A stretch of 64,000 nt of DNA from Aliiroseovarius marinus (GCF_004360145.1 NZ_ML178712.1:124001-188000), one strand, 5' to 3'. Numbered from the stretch's first letter, positions 42,817-52,079 are shown. The notes: generated by a model from the sequence alone, not told the origin. Translations and numbers: made by a program.

Positions 42817-43257
42817 ATGTCTGCGCCCAAAGCTGACAAAACGAAAACCGCCGAGGCCGATGGGTCTGCGGCGGTTTCCGTTTGCGTGGATGATCCCAAA
42901 CTGATCACCCTGACCGAGCGGCGCGACTTTCTGGCCGCCGCCCGCGCGCGCCGCGCACCCGCGCCTGCGTTTTTGTTACAGGCCCGCAAACGGCGTGAGG
43001 GCGAGAAAGCCCCACCCCACCAAACCCGCATCGGGTTCACCTGCTCGAAGAAAGTCGGCAATGCCGTGGTCCGCAACCGCGCCAAACGCCGCCTGCGCGC
43101 CATCGCGCGCGAGGTTCTGCCCGGTTTGGGCAAGCCCGGCTGGGACTATGTGCTCATCGGTCGCGCTGAAAAAACTGTGTCGCGTGACTATATGGATCTG
43201 AAAGCGGACCTTGTCCGCGCCATCGACCAGATCCACGCCCCGCGAAAGAAATCATGA
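42817..43257 (+). CDS. rnpA: Ribonuclease P protein component
   Basis: Protein subunit of RNase P, which with its RNA matures tRNA 5' ends. The 146-residue protein has the family core [28 protein letters not shown], and the basic RNR segment for RNA binding. It carries an N-terminal extension (about 30 acidic/Ala residues before [17 protein letters not shown]) common in Rhodobacteraceae. The C-terminal helix is present. Its stop overlaps the yidD start by 4 bases (ATGA). Confidence 0.95.
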   Translation: MSAPKADKTKTAEADGSAAVSVCVDDPKLITLTERRDFLAAARARRAPAPAFLLQARKRREGEKAPPHQTRIGFTCSKKVGNAVVRNRAKRRLRAIAREVLPGLGKPGWDYVLIGRAEKTVSRDYMDLKADLVRAIDQIHAPRKKS

Positions 43258-43502
43258 GCCCCGCTGCCTTCATCCTGTCCCTGCCGATCCGGGCCTATCG
43301 CCTGATCTTCAGCCCGTGGGTTGGGTTCAACTGCCGCTATCAGCCCACCTGCAGCGCCTATGCGCTGGAAGCCCTGCAAAAGCACGGCGCCTTCAAGGGC
43401 GGCTGGATCGCGGCCAAGCGGATTGCCCGCTGCAACCCGTGGGGATCGTGCGGCTATGACCCGGTACCGGATACCAAACACGATTGTAGCACCCACGATT
43501 GA
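43254..43502 (+). CDS. yidD: Membrane protein insertion efficiency factor
   Basis: An 82-residue YidD protein that assists YidC-dependent membrane insertion, peripheral at the inner membrane. The family pattern is clear: [48 protein letters not shown] and GYDPVP. The three conserved cysteines are present. It is coupled to rnpA by an ATGA overlap. In most bacteria yidC follows directly; here ttcA, an EAL gene and small genes intervene (3.6 kb) before yidC. Confidence 0.95.
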   Translation: MSPAAFILSLPIRAYRLIFSPWVGFNCRYQPTCSAYALEALQKHGAFKGGWIAAKRIARCNPWGSCGYDPVPDTKHDCSTHD

Positions 43503-43617
43503 TACAATCGTGCCTTCGCGGCCACAGCCCCCTACAACCTTCACTTGAAACTTGAGTTAGCGCCCGTTTGCGCTAAACAGGCGCCATCCGCAACGCTCAA
43601 GCAGAAGGAGGCGTTAC

Positions 43618-43683
43618 ATGACGAATATCACCGCTCTCCGCCTAACCTGTGTTGCGGCCTATTGGGGTACCCACGCCTCGTGA
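43618..43683 (+). CDS. 21-residue ORF with a strong ribosome-binding site
   Basis: A short frame, MTNITALRLTCVAAYWGTHAS, preceded by AAGGAGG with ideal spacing, one of the best Shine-Dalgarno sequences in the window. It may be a genuine micropeptide, a translated leader, or the residue of a decayed DUF1127-like gene, since two such genes follow. An ACTTGAAACTTGAG segment upstream (43543-43556) could be part of a heat-shock-type (RpoH) promoter. No homologue is known to me. Confidence 0.35.
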   Translation: MTNITALRLTCVAAYWGTHAS

Positions 43684-43855
43684 CCTACGCGTCACGCGCC
43701 TGACCGCCCCCGCTGCCCGGATACCGGGCCTTCCGATAGCTGACACATAACACCAGACCACGGTCGCACTGCGTCCGTCGTTTCGTGGCCGTTCAGCTCT
43801 CATTGCAACCAAACCCAACTTCAAGAAGGGCCGGCGTCATGCCGGTAACCAACCC
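43684..43855. other. Structured spacer between the 21-residue ORF and the first DUF1127-like gene
   Basis: The spacer holds hairpins GCCCGG-ATA-CCGGGC (43715-43729) and CCGGC-GTCAT-GCCGG (43831-43845). The second lies between a GAAGGG Shine-Dalgarno-like stretch and the ATG at 43856. No gene is supported. It could contain a processed small RNA, but this is not demonstrable by eye. Confidence 0.35.
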
Positions 43856-44080
43856 ATGATGGACTCGAATTTTCATTCTGAACCTGTCCGGCTGAACGAT
43901 TTGCTGGATGACTTGATTGCCGATCACGGTGCGATGCGCGTGCTGCGTGCGCTGGCGATGCGGCTTGTTGCGCGAAACCTGCGGCGACCGCGGGCGGACC
44001 ACCTGTCCGACCACCTGCGTCGCGATGTGGGACTTCCGCCCGGCCACCCTCCGCCAACATTCCGCGAACCGCGACTGTAA
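43856..44080 (+). CDS. DUF1127-like small basic protein (first of two)
   Basis: A 74-residue Arg-rich protein. The segment LLDDLIADHGAMRVLRALAMRLVARNLRR is followed by ADHLSDHLRRDVGLPPG. The latter resembles the D-x-L-x-x-x-L-x-R-D-I-G-L signature ending DUF1127 proteins. The neighbouring gene at 44194 has the same layout, so they look like tandem paralogues. In Rhodobacter, small DUF1127 proteins bind RNA and are co-expressed with stress-induced small RNAs; a similar role is possible here. Start uncertain by one codon (two consecutive ATGs). Confidence 0.6.
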   Translation: MMDSNFHSEPVRLNDLLDDLIADHGAMRVLRALAMRLVARNLRRPRADHLSDHLRRDVGLPPGHPPPTFREPRL

Positions 44081-44098
44081 TCCGCGCTTCCACTCGGT

Positions 44099-44120
44099 CC
44101 GCCCCTGCATTTCGGGGCGG
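44099..44120. terminator. GC-rich hairpin between the two DUF1127-like genes
   Basis: CCGCCCC-TGCATTTC-GGGGCGG has a perfect 7-bp stem. The following bases are GCCAAAAAAG rather than a T-run, so as a plus-strand terminator it is imperfect. It may instead stabilise the upstream mRNA 3' end. Confidence 0.45.
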
Positions 44121-44193
44121 GCCAAAAAAGTGCTTGACCTAAAGCCGACTTGAGGTCCGACAACACAGTCACCCCCGAATTAGGAGATCGATA

Positions 44194-44424
44194 ATGACCT
44201 ATACATTGACCCTGCCGCCCCGCCGCGTCCGCAACCGCCGCTTCGAGGCAAAACTGCTGAACCTGATCGAAGCGTACGGCCGCTGGCATGTGATCCGCGC
44301 CAGCCTGTTTGCCAAGCGTCGTCGACCAGAACGGCTAGACGATCTGCCGCCGTCCCTTGCACGGGATCTGGACCTGCCGCCGCGGGATCTCTCCCTCCCC
44401 TCGCAGCGCCAGCATTGGCTGTAA
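44194..44424 (+). CDS. DUF1127-like small basic protein (second of two)
   Basis: A 76-residue Arg-rich protein ([20 protein letters not shown], then [22 protein letters not shown]). It ends in [18 protein letters not shown], again the DUF1127-like tail. TAGGAG lies 9 bases upstream of the ATG. Ahead of it, ACCTAAAG-CCGA-CTTGAGGT (44138-44157) is an 8-4-8 dyad with one mismatch next to TTGACC, recalling MerR/SoxR-type promoters, though no convincing -10 follows. It lies 64 bases before ttcA. Confidence 0.62.
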   Translation: MTYTLTLPPRRVRNRRFEAKLLNLIEAYGRWHVIRASLFAKRRRPERLDDLPPSLARDLDLPPRDLSLPSQRQHWL

Positions 44425-44488
44425 GCTTTGGGGGCAGAGGCGCAGACCAACCCTTGCCCAGAAAGGTGTTTTCGCCTATGCCGCGCCC

Positions 44489-45319
44489 ATGAAAGATCAG
44501 CTCGACGATATCCACCCGCTGTTTCACGGCGCGCCCTCGACCACCGAGTTCAAGAAGCTGCGCAAGCGCATTATGCGCAATGTGCGCGAAGCCTTGGACC
44601 AATACGGCATGGTCGAACGTGGCGCCAAGTGGCTGGTCTGCCTGTCGGGCGGCAAGGACAGTTATACCATGCTGGCTGCGCTTTATGAGCTGCAATGGCG
44701 TGGCGTACTGCCGGTCGAGATCCTCGCCTGCAACCTAGATCAGGGCCAGCCGGGCTTCCCAGCCACCGTCCTGCCAAAGTTCCTTGAAGACATGCAGGTT
44801 CCGCACCGGATCGAGTACGAAGACACCTACTCGATTGTGATGGATAAAATCCCGCAGGGCCGCACCTTCTGCTCGCTCTGCTCACGCCTGCGTCGCGGCA
44901 ACCTGTATCGCATTGCCCGCGAAGAGGGCTGCTCGGCCGTGGTTCTGGGGCACCACCGCGACGATATCCTAGAAACGTTCTTCATGAACCTCTTTCACGG
45001 CGGGCGACTGGCCACGATGCCCCCCAAGCTGGTGAACGAGGAAGGCGACCTGTTCGTCTACCGCCCTCTGGCCCATGTGGCCGAGCAAGATTGCGAGAAG
45101 TTCGCGACTCAGATGAACTATCCGATTATCCCCTGTGACCTCTGCGGATCGCAGGATGGATTGCAGCGTCAGCAGGTGAAAAAGATCATCGACGAGTGGG
45201 AATCGAACTTCCCGGGGCGCCGTCAGATCATGTTCAAAGCGCTCATGAACACGCGCCCCAGCCACCTTCTGGACCCCCAACTCTTTGATTTTGCAGGCCT
45301 GACGCGAGATCAATCATAA
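44489..45319 (+). CDS. ttcA: tRNA 2-thiocytidine(32) synthetase
   Basis: A 276-residue ATP-dependent tRNA thiolase that makes s2C at position 32. The PP-loop is [13 protein letters not shown]. The [4Fe-4S]-binding cysteines are in [12 protein letters not shown] (CxxC) with a further Cys in [15 protein letters not shown]. The [23 protein letters not shown] block is diagnostic for TtcA/TilS relatives. The start at 44489 ([11 protein letters not shown]) fits the family; a longer frame from 44357 overlaps the DUF1127-like gene and is rejected. It intervenes in the usual yidD-yidC neighbourhood. Confidence 0.95.
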   Translation: MKDQLDDIHPLFHGAPSTTEFKKLRKRIMRNVREALDQYGMVERGAKWLVCLSGGKDSYTMLAALYELQWRGVLPVEILACNLDQGQPGFPATVLPKFLEDMQVPHRIEYEDTYSIVMDKIPQGRTFCSLCSRLRRGNLYRIAREEGCSAVVLGHHRDDILETFFMNLFHGGRLATMPPKLVNEEGDLFVYRPLAHVAEQDCEKFATQMNYPIIPCDLCGSQDGLQRQQVKKIIDEWESNFPGRRQIMFKALMNTRPSHLLDPQLFDFAGLTRDQS

Positions 45320-45455
45320 GTTGATGAAAATACCTCATCAATTCCTGGCAGTTTTTTTCGGGCGCGTTAACGCCTGATTGACCACATGTTCCTACTTTGT
45401 CCCTGACACCCCGGGAATCCGGACCGTGTTTGGAGTGTTAGTCTAGGAATGCATC

Positions 45456-46988
45456 ATGGCTGTCAGTTTTGGCCCTTCCCCTGTTAAAAACGCTGTTCGG
45501 CATTTTCTGACCAGCCCCCAGTTCACTGCGATTCTGCCTGCGGCGTTGCTGCTGGCCTATGGGGCGGGGGGAGAGCGCGCTCTTTTGGTATCCGCCATCC
45601 TTTTTCCGGGGCTCTTTGCGCTTGGCGGCACGCTGACCCGCACGTCGCTCAAAGACAGATGGCCTTCTGATCCCGTCACTGGCCTGCCCCTGCGCGGGCG
45701 GCTTGCACATATGCTGGATGCGGGCTTTCACGACCCTGATATGAAAGAGAAATGCTGTCTGGTGATCGAGGTCGATGCCTTTCCGCACCTCGCAGACCAC
45801 TATGGATTGGATGCGCAGGACAAGATCGAAGCTCAGATCGGTGAAACGCTGCGGTCGATGCTGCGCGCAACGGACCTGATCTGCTCGTTGGGACGTGGAC
45901 GGTTTGGCATTGCGATCGACCGAACAACCCGCGCGGATCTTGAAGTTGTCTTACAGATCGCCGCGCGGCTGCAATCGGCCATTGCGACCCCCATCGATCT
46001 GGATGAAACACGTCTGCACCTGACCGCCAGTGTCGGCTTTTCGCTGCCCCGGCGTGCGCCCGAGGCAACTGGAGACTCACTTTTGCAAGCCGCCGAAAGC
46101 GCTCTTCAGACGGCACAGGTCGCCGGGCCGGGCTCGATCCGGGCGTTTGCCAATGGCATGGCCCCTAGGGCAGCACCATCCGAGCATTCCGAAGCCGAGC
46201 TGTCCGAAGCGTTGGAAACCGGACAAATGATTCCCTGGTTCCAGCCTCAGGTCTGCCTGCGCACCGGGCGCTTGACCGGGATGGAGGCGCTTGTCCGCTG
46301 GAACCATCCTGAACTGGGCCTGATTGCTCCGGCCGCATTCTTGCCCGCCCTGACGCAAGCCGGACTACTGGAACGTCTGAGCGAGGTGATGCTGTTCGAA
46401 TGCCTGACCAGCATCTGTAAATGGGATCAATTGGGGCTTGAGGTGCCCTCCGTATCGCTGAACATGACGGCAGAAGAGCTGTCCAACCCCAAACTGTTCG
46501 AGAAGATCCGCTGGGATCTGGATCGATTTGACGTCTCGCCCGAGCGGTTGACGCTGGAAATTCTGGAAAGCGTGATTGCGCAAGGAGACGATGACGTCAT
46601 CGCGCGCAACATCAATGCTCTGGCACGTATGGGCTGCAACATTGATCTGGATGATTTTGGCACCGGACACGCATCGATTGCCCATATCCGCCGTTTCAAC
46701 CTTAACCGTATCAAGATTGATCGCTCTTTCGTCACCCATGTCGACACGGACAAGAACCAGCAGAATATGGTCTCAGCCATTCTGACGATGGCAAGACAAC
46801 TTGAGATTGGCGTGCTGGCGGAAGGCGTCGAAACCCACGGCGAATACACCAAACTAGGCGAATTGGGATGCACGGATGTCCAAGGCTATGCGGTGGCAAA
46901 ACCCATGCCAATGGATGCGACCAGTCTGTGGATCAAGAACCACAGATCCACCTCGGATCGCATTCACCACATCCCAAAGCACGCCTAG
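45456..46988 (+). CDS. Cyclic-di-GMP phosphodiesterase (degenerate GGDEF plus EAL)
   Basis: A 510-residue signalling protein. N-terminal hydrophobic segments (FTAILPAALLLAYGAGG; LLVSAILFPGLFALGGTL) anchor it to the membrane. A GGDEF domain follows (DPVTGLPLRGRL), but its active-site motif reads GRGRF instead of GGDEF, so it should not make c-di-GMP. The EAL domain is intact: MEALVRW (EAL), LNMTAEEL, LEILES, DLDDFGTGHASI, KIDRSFV and LAEGVET carry the metal and catalytic acids. The net activity is therefore predicted to be c-di-GMP hydrolysis. It stands between ttcA and yidC, separated by gaps of 136 and 106 bases. Confidence 0.9.
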   Translation: MAVSFGPSPVKNAVRHFLTSPQFTAILPAALLLAYGAGGERALLVSAILFPGLFALGGTLTRTSLKDRWPSDPVTGLPLRGRLAHMLDAGFHDPDMKEKCCLVIEVDAFPHLADHYGLDAQDKIEAQIGETLRSMLRATDLICSLGRGRFGIAIDRTTRADLEVVLQIAARLQSAIATPIDLDETRLHLTASVGFSLPRRAPEATGDSLLQAAESALQTAQVAGPGSIRAFANGMAPRAAPSEHSEAELSEALETGQMIPWFQPQVCLRTGRLTGMEALVRWNHPELGLIAPAAFLPALTQAGLLERLSEVMLFECLTSICKWDQLGLEVPSVSLNMTAEELSNPKLFEKIRWDLDRFDVSPERLTLEILESVIAQGDDDVIARNINALARMGCNIDLDDFGTGHASIAHIRRFNLNRIKIDRSFVTHVDTDKNQQNMVSAILTMARQLEIGVLAEGVETHGEYTKLGELGCTDVQGYAVAKPMPMDATSLWIKNHRSTSDRIHHIPKHA

Positions 46989-47094
46989 CGCGTTCGCAGA
47001 CCCGCATTTCTTGGCACATCGGGATAAACTGCTTGACCTTTTGGCCCTTGCCCTGTTGAACCACTCTGACCGAAAACTATGAGTGGTAGGCACG

Positions 47095-48897
47095 ATGGAC
47101 GACCAGAATAAGAACCTGATCTTCGCAACGGTTCTCAGCTTTATTGTCATCACGGGCTGGTTGATCATGTTTCCACCAGCCGAGCCCCCTCTGCCTGCCG
47201 ACACGGCCGCGCAAACGTCGCAAGACACGACCACTGCCGCAGCACCCGCAGCGTCGACCCCGGCTGCCGCCGCTCCTGCCGATATTGCTGCGCAACAGGC
47301 CGAGGCTGGTCGCGTCGACATCGACACGCCCGAGCTGGCCGGTTCAATCTCGCTTCTGGGGGGGCGCATCGACGACCTGAAGCTGAAGGAATACCATGTC
47401 GAGCTGTCGAAAGAGAGCGACATCGTTACCCTGCTGCGCCCTGCTGGCGAGCAAGACGCCTATTACACGCTTTATGGCTGGACCCCTGGCGGCACCACCG
47501 CGCTGGAAGATGTTCCCGGCCCGACGACCGTTTGGTCGGTTGAGGCTGGCAGCACTCTGACCCCGTCGACCCCCGTCACGCTGCGCTGGGATAGCCCGAA
47601 CGGTCTGATCTTCCGCCGCACCCTGTCGGTGGATGAAAACTTCATGTTCTCGATCGAACAAGCCGTTGAGAACACCAGCGACGCTACACAACGCATGGCC
47701 CCCTATGGTGTAATCGCCCGCCACGGCGAGCCGCAGGATCAGAAAGGCTTCTTCATTCTGCACGAAGGTCTGATCCGCGAAGTGGATGGCGAGCTGGAAG
47801 AGAGCGATTACTCGGACATTGCCGACCTGAGCTACGACGAACGCGAAGCATCGCTGGCCGACGTTCAGCAGGTCGAAGAAAACGGTTGGCTTGGCTTTAC
47901 CGACCACTACTGGATGACGACGCTGATCCCGGAACCCGGGCAGCCGTTTACCTCGGTCGTGCGCTATGCCGACAAAGCTGACATCTATCAGGCCCAGTTC
48001 CGCCTGCGCGCACAAGACGTCGCCCCCGGCGCGACCACCAGCGCAACGACGCATTTCTTTGCGGGCGCCAAGGAATGGGAAACCATCCGCGCCTACGAAA
48101 AGAACATGGGCATCGACAAGTTCATCGACTCGATCGATTGGGGCTGGTTCTTCTTCCTGACCAAGCCGATCTTCGCTGTTCTACACTGGTTGAATGCACT
48201 GATCGGCAACATGGGTTGGGCGATCATCGGCCTGACCATCATCATCAAGGCAATCCTGTTCCCGCTGGCCTATAAATCCTACGTCTCGATGGCGAAGATG
48301 AAAGAGCTTCAGCCCGAAATGGAGAAGATCAAGGAACGCGCTGGCGACGACCGCCAGAAGGTTCAGCAAGAGATGATGGAGCTGTACAAGAAGGAAAAGG
48401 TTAACCCGGCCTCGGGCTGCTTGCCGATCCTTCTGCAGATCCCGATCTTCTTCTCGCTCTACAAGGTGATCTTCGTCACGCTGGAACTGCGCCACGCACC
48501 GTGGATCGGCTGGATCAAAGACCTTTCGGCCCCAGACCCCAGCTCGATCCTGAACCTGTTCGGCCTGCTGCCCTACGCAACGCCAAGCCCGGACAGCCTG
48601 CTGGCCATCATCTCGCTGGGTGTTCTCCCGATCATCTTGGGTATCTCAATGTGGCTGCAGCAGAAACTGAACCCGGCACCCACCGACCCCACGCAAGCGA
48701 TGATCTTTGCCTGGATGCCATGGGTCTTCATGTTCATGCTGGGGACGTTTGCGTCGGGTCTGGTGATCTACTGGATCGCGAACAACACCATCACGTTCAT
48801 CCAGCAATACACGATCATGCGCAGCCATGGGCACAAGCCTGACGTGTTGGGCAACGTGATGAAAAGCTTCAAGAAGCGCCCGAAAGACGCGAAATGA
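47095..48897 (+). CDS. yidC: Membrane protein insertase
   Basis: A 600-residue Oxa1/Alb3-family insertase of the inner membrane. The first helix (LIFATVLSFIVITGWLIMF) is followed by an Ala/Pro/Thr-rich linker and the large periplasmic domain. The conserved five-helix core (about residues 340-590) shows GWAIIGLTIIIKAILFPLAYKSYVSMAKMKELQPEM, PASGCLPILLQIPIFFSLYKV and the C-terminal QQYTIMR. The ATG at 47095 (MDDQNKN) fits the family better than the GTG at 47083. The stop overlaps the MOSC gene by 4 bases. Confidence 0.97.
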   Translation: MDDQNKNLIFATVLSFIVITGWLIMFPPAEPPLPADTAAQTSQDTTTAAAPAASTPAAAAPADIAAQQAEAGRVDIDTPELAGSISLLGGRIDDLKLKEYHVELSKESDIVTLLRPAGEQDAYYTLYGWTPGGTTALEDVPGPTTVWSVEAGSTLTPSTPVTLRWDSPNGLIFRRTLSVDENFMFSIEQAVENTSDATQRMAPYGVIARHGEPQDQKGFFILHEGLIREVDGELEESDYSDIADLSYDEREASLADVQQVEENGWLGFTDHYWMTTLIPEPGQPFTSVVRYADKADIYQAQFRLRAQDVAPGATTSATTHFFAGAKEWETIRAYEKNMGIDKFIDSIDWGWFFFLTKPIFAVLHWLNALIGNMGWAIIGLTIIIKAILFPLAYKSYVSMAKMKELQPEMEKIKERAGDDRQKVQQEMMELYKKEKVNPASGCLPILLQIPIFFSLYKVIFVTLELRHAPWIGWIKDLSAPDPSSILNLFGLLPYATPSPDSLLAIISLGVLPIILGISMWLQQKLNPAPTDPTQAMIFAWMPWVFMFMLGTFASGLVIYWIANNTITFIQQYTIMRSHGHKPDVLGNVMKSFKKRPKDAK

Positions 48898-49649
48898 CCG
48901 GGGTTGTCGCTGGCATCTGGCGGCACCCGATCAAGTCGCATGGGCGCGAGGAGCTGTTGCGCGTTCCCGTGACCGAAGGGCGCTGCCTGCCCTTCGATCG
49001 CAAATGGGCGGTCGCGCATGAAGCGGCCAAGCTGGAAGATGGCAAAAGCTGGGTGCCCTGCACGAATTTTTCGCGCGGGGCCAAGGCGCCCAAACTGATG
49101 GCGATTTCCGCGGTCACCGACGAGGTGACGAATACGGTTACGCTGACCCATCCGTCGCAACCCGGCATCACAATCAACCCCGATCGCGCGGAAGATCACG
49201 CGAGGTTCCTTGACTGGATCAAGCCGCTGTCGCCAACCGACCGCGCGCTGCCGGAGCGTCTGGTTAGCGTTGGGCGTGGGATGACCGACACGGATTTCGA
49301 GAGCATCTCCTTCATCAACCTCGCTTCTCACCGCGCGGTGGAAGAGAAGCTGGGTCGCGAAATCTCGCCACAGCGGTGGCGGGGGAATGTCCTGTTGGAT
49401 GGCTTTGCCCCGTGGGAAGAGCGCGGCTGGATTGGCAAACGCCTGCGCATTGGTGAAGCCGAATTTGAGGTCCGCGAGCACATCACCCGCTGCATGGCGA
49501 CGACCGCCAGCACGCGCACGGGCGAACGCGACGCGGATACGCTGGGCGTGCTAAACCAGAACTGGGGACACCAAGATTGCGGCGTCTATGCTGTGGTGAC
49601 CAAGCCCGGCGTGATCGTACGCGAAGAACCGGTAGAGGTAATCGGATGA
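48894..49649 (+). CDS. MOSC-domain protein
   Basis: A 251-residue protein with an MOSC N-terminal beta-barrel (VAGIWRHPIKSHGREELLRVPVTEGRCLPFDRKWAV). The MOSC domain carries the putative molybdenum-cofactor/sulfur-carrying cysteine in HITRCMATTA. MOSC proteins act on the molybdenum cofactor or related sulfur transfer, as in YcbX, YiiM and mARC. It is coupled by ATGA overlaps to yidC upstream and engB downstream, as in many Rhodobacteraceae, though no functional link is known. Substrate unknown. Confidence 0.87.
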   Translation: MTGVVAGIWRHPIKSHGREELLRVPVTEGRCLPFDRKWAVAHEAAKLEDGKSWVPCTNFSRGAKAPKLMAISAVTDEVTNTVTLTHPSQPGITINPDRAEDHARFLDWIKPLSPTDRALPERLVSVGRGMTDTDFESISFINLASHRAVEEKLGREISPQRWRGNVLLDGFAPWEERGWIGKRLRIGEAEFEVREHITRCMATTASTRTGERDADTLGVLNQNWGHQDCGVYAVVTKPGVIVREEPVEVIG

Positions 49650-50299
49650 CCATGCTTCCCTTTCCCATGGCCGAAGAGCCGGATCAGGCGTCGAAGGAAA
49701 AAGGGCGCCTGCTGTTTGCCGGCGCGACCGACTTTCTAAAAGGCGTCGTCGCGATGGACGGGCTGCCTGCGCCGGATCGGATAGAGGTGTGCTTTGCCGG
49801 ACGATCGAACGTCGGAAAATCAAGCCTGATCAACGCGTTGACCGGACGCGTCAAGCTGGCCCGCGCGTCGAACACGCCGGGTCGCACGCAGGAAATCAAC
49901 TTCTTCACCACCACCGGAGGCCCCTATCTGGTCGACCTTCCGGGGTACGGTTATGCGAATGCACCGGTGAAGATCGTCGAGAAATGGCAGCGGCTGTTGA
50001 AGAACTATCTGTCTGGGCGCCAGAACCTGCGCCGGGCCTTTGTTCTGATCGACTCGCGCCATGGCGTGAAGAAGGTCGATGAAGAGATCATGACCCTTCT
50101 GGACAAATCCGCCGTGACCTTTCAGGTGGTGATGACCAAGGCCGACAAGGTGAAGGAAAAGGACCGCGAGAAGGTGCTGGCACAGGTGCGCAAAGCGCTG
50201 TCCAAACACCCGGCGGCCTATCCGGAGCTGGTGCTGACCTCGTCTGAAAAAGGCGATGGGATCGAGACGTTGCGGGCCATCATCGCCGGGCTGGACTGA
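49646..50299 (+). CDS. engB: Ribosome biogenesis GTP-binding protein EngB/YihA
   Basis: A 217-residue TrmE-Era-EngA-EngB-like GTPase required for large-subunit assembly and cell cycle. G1 is GRSNVGKSSLINALTG, G2 NTPGRTQEINFF, G3 DLPGYGYA, G4 TKADK and G5 TSSEKGDG. The start at 49646 makes an ATGA overlap with the MOSC gene; a longer frame lacks support. It ends the yidC-MOSC-engB unit and is convergent with the SDR gene. Confidence 0.95.
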   Translation: MTMLPFPMAEEPDQASKEKGRLLFAGATDFLKGVVAMDGLPAPDRIEVCFAGRSNVGKSSLINALTGRVKLARASNTPGRTQEINFFTTTGGPYLVDLPGYGYANAPVKIVEKWQRLLKNYLSGRQNLRRAFVLIDSRHGVKKVDEEIMTLLDKSAVTFQVVMTKADKVKEKDREKVLAQVRKALSKHPAAYPELVLTSSEKGDGIETLRAIIAGLD

Positions 50300-50326
50300 T
50301 CGTAGTCATCCCCCCGTAGAGCGAAA

Positions 50327-51061
50327 TCACACGTGCTGCGCGCCGTTCACCTCGATCTCGGCACCCGAGATATATGAGCTTTCCTCGGAACACAGGAAAT
50401 AGATCGCCGACGCAACTTCCTCGGGCTGGCCTAGGCGCTGCAGCGGCAGTTTCTCGACAATCTTTTCGGTGCCGGGGGACAGAATCGCGGTCTCGACCTC
50501 GCCCGGGGCGATGGCATTGACGCGGACACCCATCGGGCCAAAATCATGCGCCATTTCGCGGGTCAGCGCGGCCAAAGCCGCCTTTGATGTCGCATAGGCC
50601 GCGCCTGCAAACGGATGCACGCGCGATCCCGCGATTGAGGTCACATTCACCACGGCCCCCTTGGCAGCGGCCAGTTCCTCGCGCAGGCCACGAGCCAGCA
50701 CAACCGAGGCAAAGAAGTTCACATGGAACACCTTGCCCCAATCCATCAGATCGGTGTTCAGCGTGTTCAGACGCTCCCCCTCCGGGCCTTTAGGTGAGAT
50801 GCCAGCATTGTTCACCAGCGCATCCAACCGCCCGTTCAGCCGTTCCTGAATGACGCCCACCGCGTTGATCGTGTCGGCGGGGTCGGACAGGTCCAACTGC
50901 ACATGGTTTTCCGCACCCCCGCCCCACGGGCATTCGTCGGGGAACGGTTGACGGGAACAGGTGATCACGCGCCAGCCTTCACGGTTGAACTTGCGCACGG
51001 TGGCGTGTCCGATCCCGCGGCTTGCGCCGGTCAGAAGCAGGGTTTTGCGGTCATCACGCAT
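50327..51061 (-). CDS. Short-chain dehydrogenase/reductase
   Basis: A 244-residue NAD(P)-dependent classical SDR. The cofactor motif is LLTGASRGIGHATV and the NNAGIS structural motif is present. The catalytic triad is Ser in VNVTSIAGS and Tyr/Lys in YATSKAALAAL. The C-terminal EVASAIYFLCSEESSYISGAEIEVNGAQ is family-typical. Substrate not predictable; this branch includes many 3-oxoacyl or sugar reductases. It is inserted on the minus strand between engB and argB. ArgB often follows engB in Rhodobacteraceae. Confidence 0.88.
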   Translation of the reverse strand: MRDDRKTLLLTGASRGIGHATVRKFNREGWRVITCSRQPFPDECPWGGGAENHVQLDLSDPADTINAVGVIQERLNGRLDALVNNAGISPKGPEGERLNTLNTDLMDWGKVFHVNFFASVVLARGLREELAAAKGAVVNVTSIAGSRVHPFAGAAYATSKAALAALTREMAHDFGPMGVRVNAIAPGEVETAILSPGTEKIVEKLPLQRLGQPEEVASAIYFLCSEESSYISGAEIEVNGAQHV

Positions 51062-51166
51062 GGGGCACCTCTTGTCTTGGGCACCCTAGCAGGCGCGGCG
51101 GCGGCTGCAATGCCCCTTGGCAGGACGCGGTCAAGCGCGTAACACGGTCTGAACGAAGGACCAGCT

Positions 51167-52027
51167 ATGAAGACCCAGAATATGAACCGCGATTGGATCG
51201 CCACCGCCCGTACCCTGTCCCAAGCCCTGCCCTATCTTCAGCGCTATACCGGCGCGACCGTTGTCATCAAGTTCGGCGGCAACGCCATGGGCGATGACGA
51301 AGAGATGGCAAGCTTTGCCCGCGACATCGTTCTGATGCGCCAGGTGGGCGTGAAACCCGTGGTCGTGCATGGCGGCGGGCCGATGATCAACGCGATGCTG
51401 GATAAGTTGCAGATCGAAAGCCACTTCGTGAACGGCAAGCGCGTCACTGATAAGGCGACCGTTGAGGTGGTCGAAATGGTGCTGTCGGGCCGTGTGAACA
51501 AGCGGATCGTGCAGGCGATCAATGCCGAGGGCGGCAAGGCCGTGGGCCTGTCGGGCAAGGATGCTGGGCTGGTGACCTGTGATCAGACAAACCCCGATCT
51601 GGGCTTTGTGGGCACACCGTCGGACGTGGACGTCTCGGTTCTGCGCGACTTGGCCGCTGCCGAGGCCATTCCGGTCATCGCGCCTCTCGGCGCGGGTCGC
51701 AATGGCGAGACCTATAACATCAACGGCGACACGATGGCGGGCGCGATTGCTGCGGCGTTGAAGGCGGATCGCCTGCTTCTGCTGACCGACGTGGAAGGCG
51801 TGAAAGGTGCGGACGGAGAAGTTCTGACCGAGCTGACCCCGACTCAGATTCGCGAGATGACAGAATCGGGCGTGATTGCAGGTGGGATGATCCCCAAGAC
51901 CGAAACCGCGCTGGATGCGATCGAGGGCGGCGTGCGCGCTGTGGTCATTCTGGACGGGCGTGCACCGAATGCCTGCCTGCTCGAGCTATATACCGACCAC
52001 GGTGCCGGGTCGCTGATCCGCGCATAA
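51167..52027 (+). CDS. argB: Acetylglutamate kinase
   Basis: Second step of arginine synthesis: phosphorylates N-acetylglutamate. The 286-residue protein has [15 protein letters not shown] (phosphate loop) and [31 protein letters not shown]. The nucleotide-binding end is [16 protein letters not shown]-like (LLTDVEGVK), then [25 protein letters not shown]. Full length and likely arginine-sensitive by the N-terminal helix present. AGGACC precedes the start, and a second in-frame ATG lies 5 codons in. Confidence 0.97.
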   Translation: MKTQNMNRDWIATARTLSQALPYLQRYTGATVVIKFGGNAMGDDEEMASFARDIVLMRQVGVKPVVVHGGGPMINAMLDKLQIESHFVNGKRVTDKATVEVVEMVLSGRVNKRIVQAINAEGGKAVGLSGKDAGLVTCDQTNPDLGFVGTPSDVDVSVLRDLAAAEAIPVIAPLGAGRNGETYNINGDTMAGAIAAALKADRLLLLTDVEGVKGADGEVLTELTPTQIREMTESGVIAGGMIPKTETALDAIEGGVRAVVILDGRAPNACLLELYTDHGAGSLIRA

Positions 52028-52079
52028 CGCTCGCTTCTTCGTGAATTGAAGTTCCGGCGGATCAATTTATATTCCCTTT

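Noticed and set aside
43503-44193. Cuckoo-type (CcsR-like) small RNA array next to DUF1127 genes
   Set aside because: Hairpins are present, but the CCUCCUCCC loop motif that defines that family is not seen.
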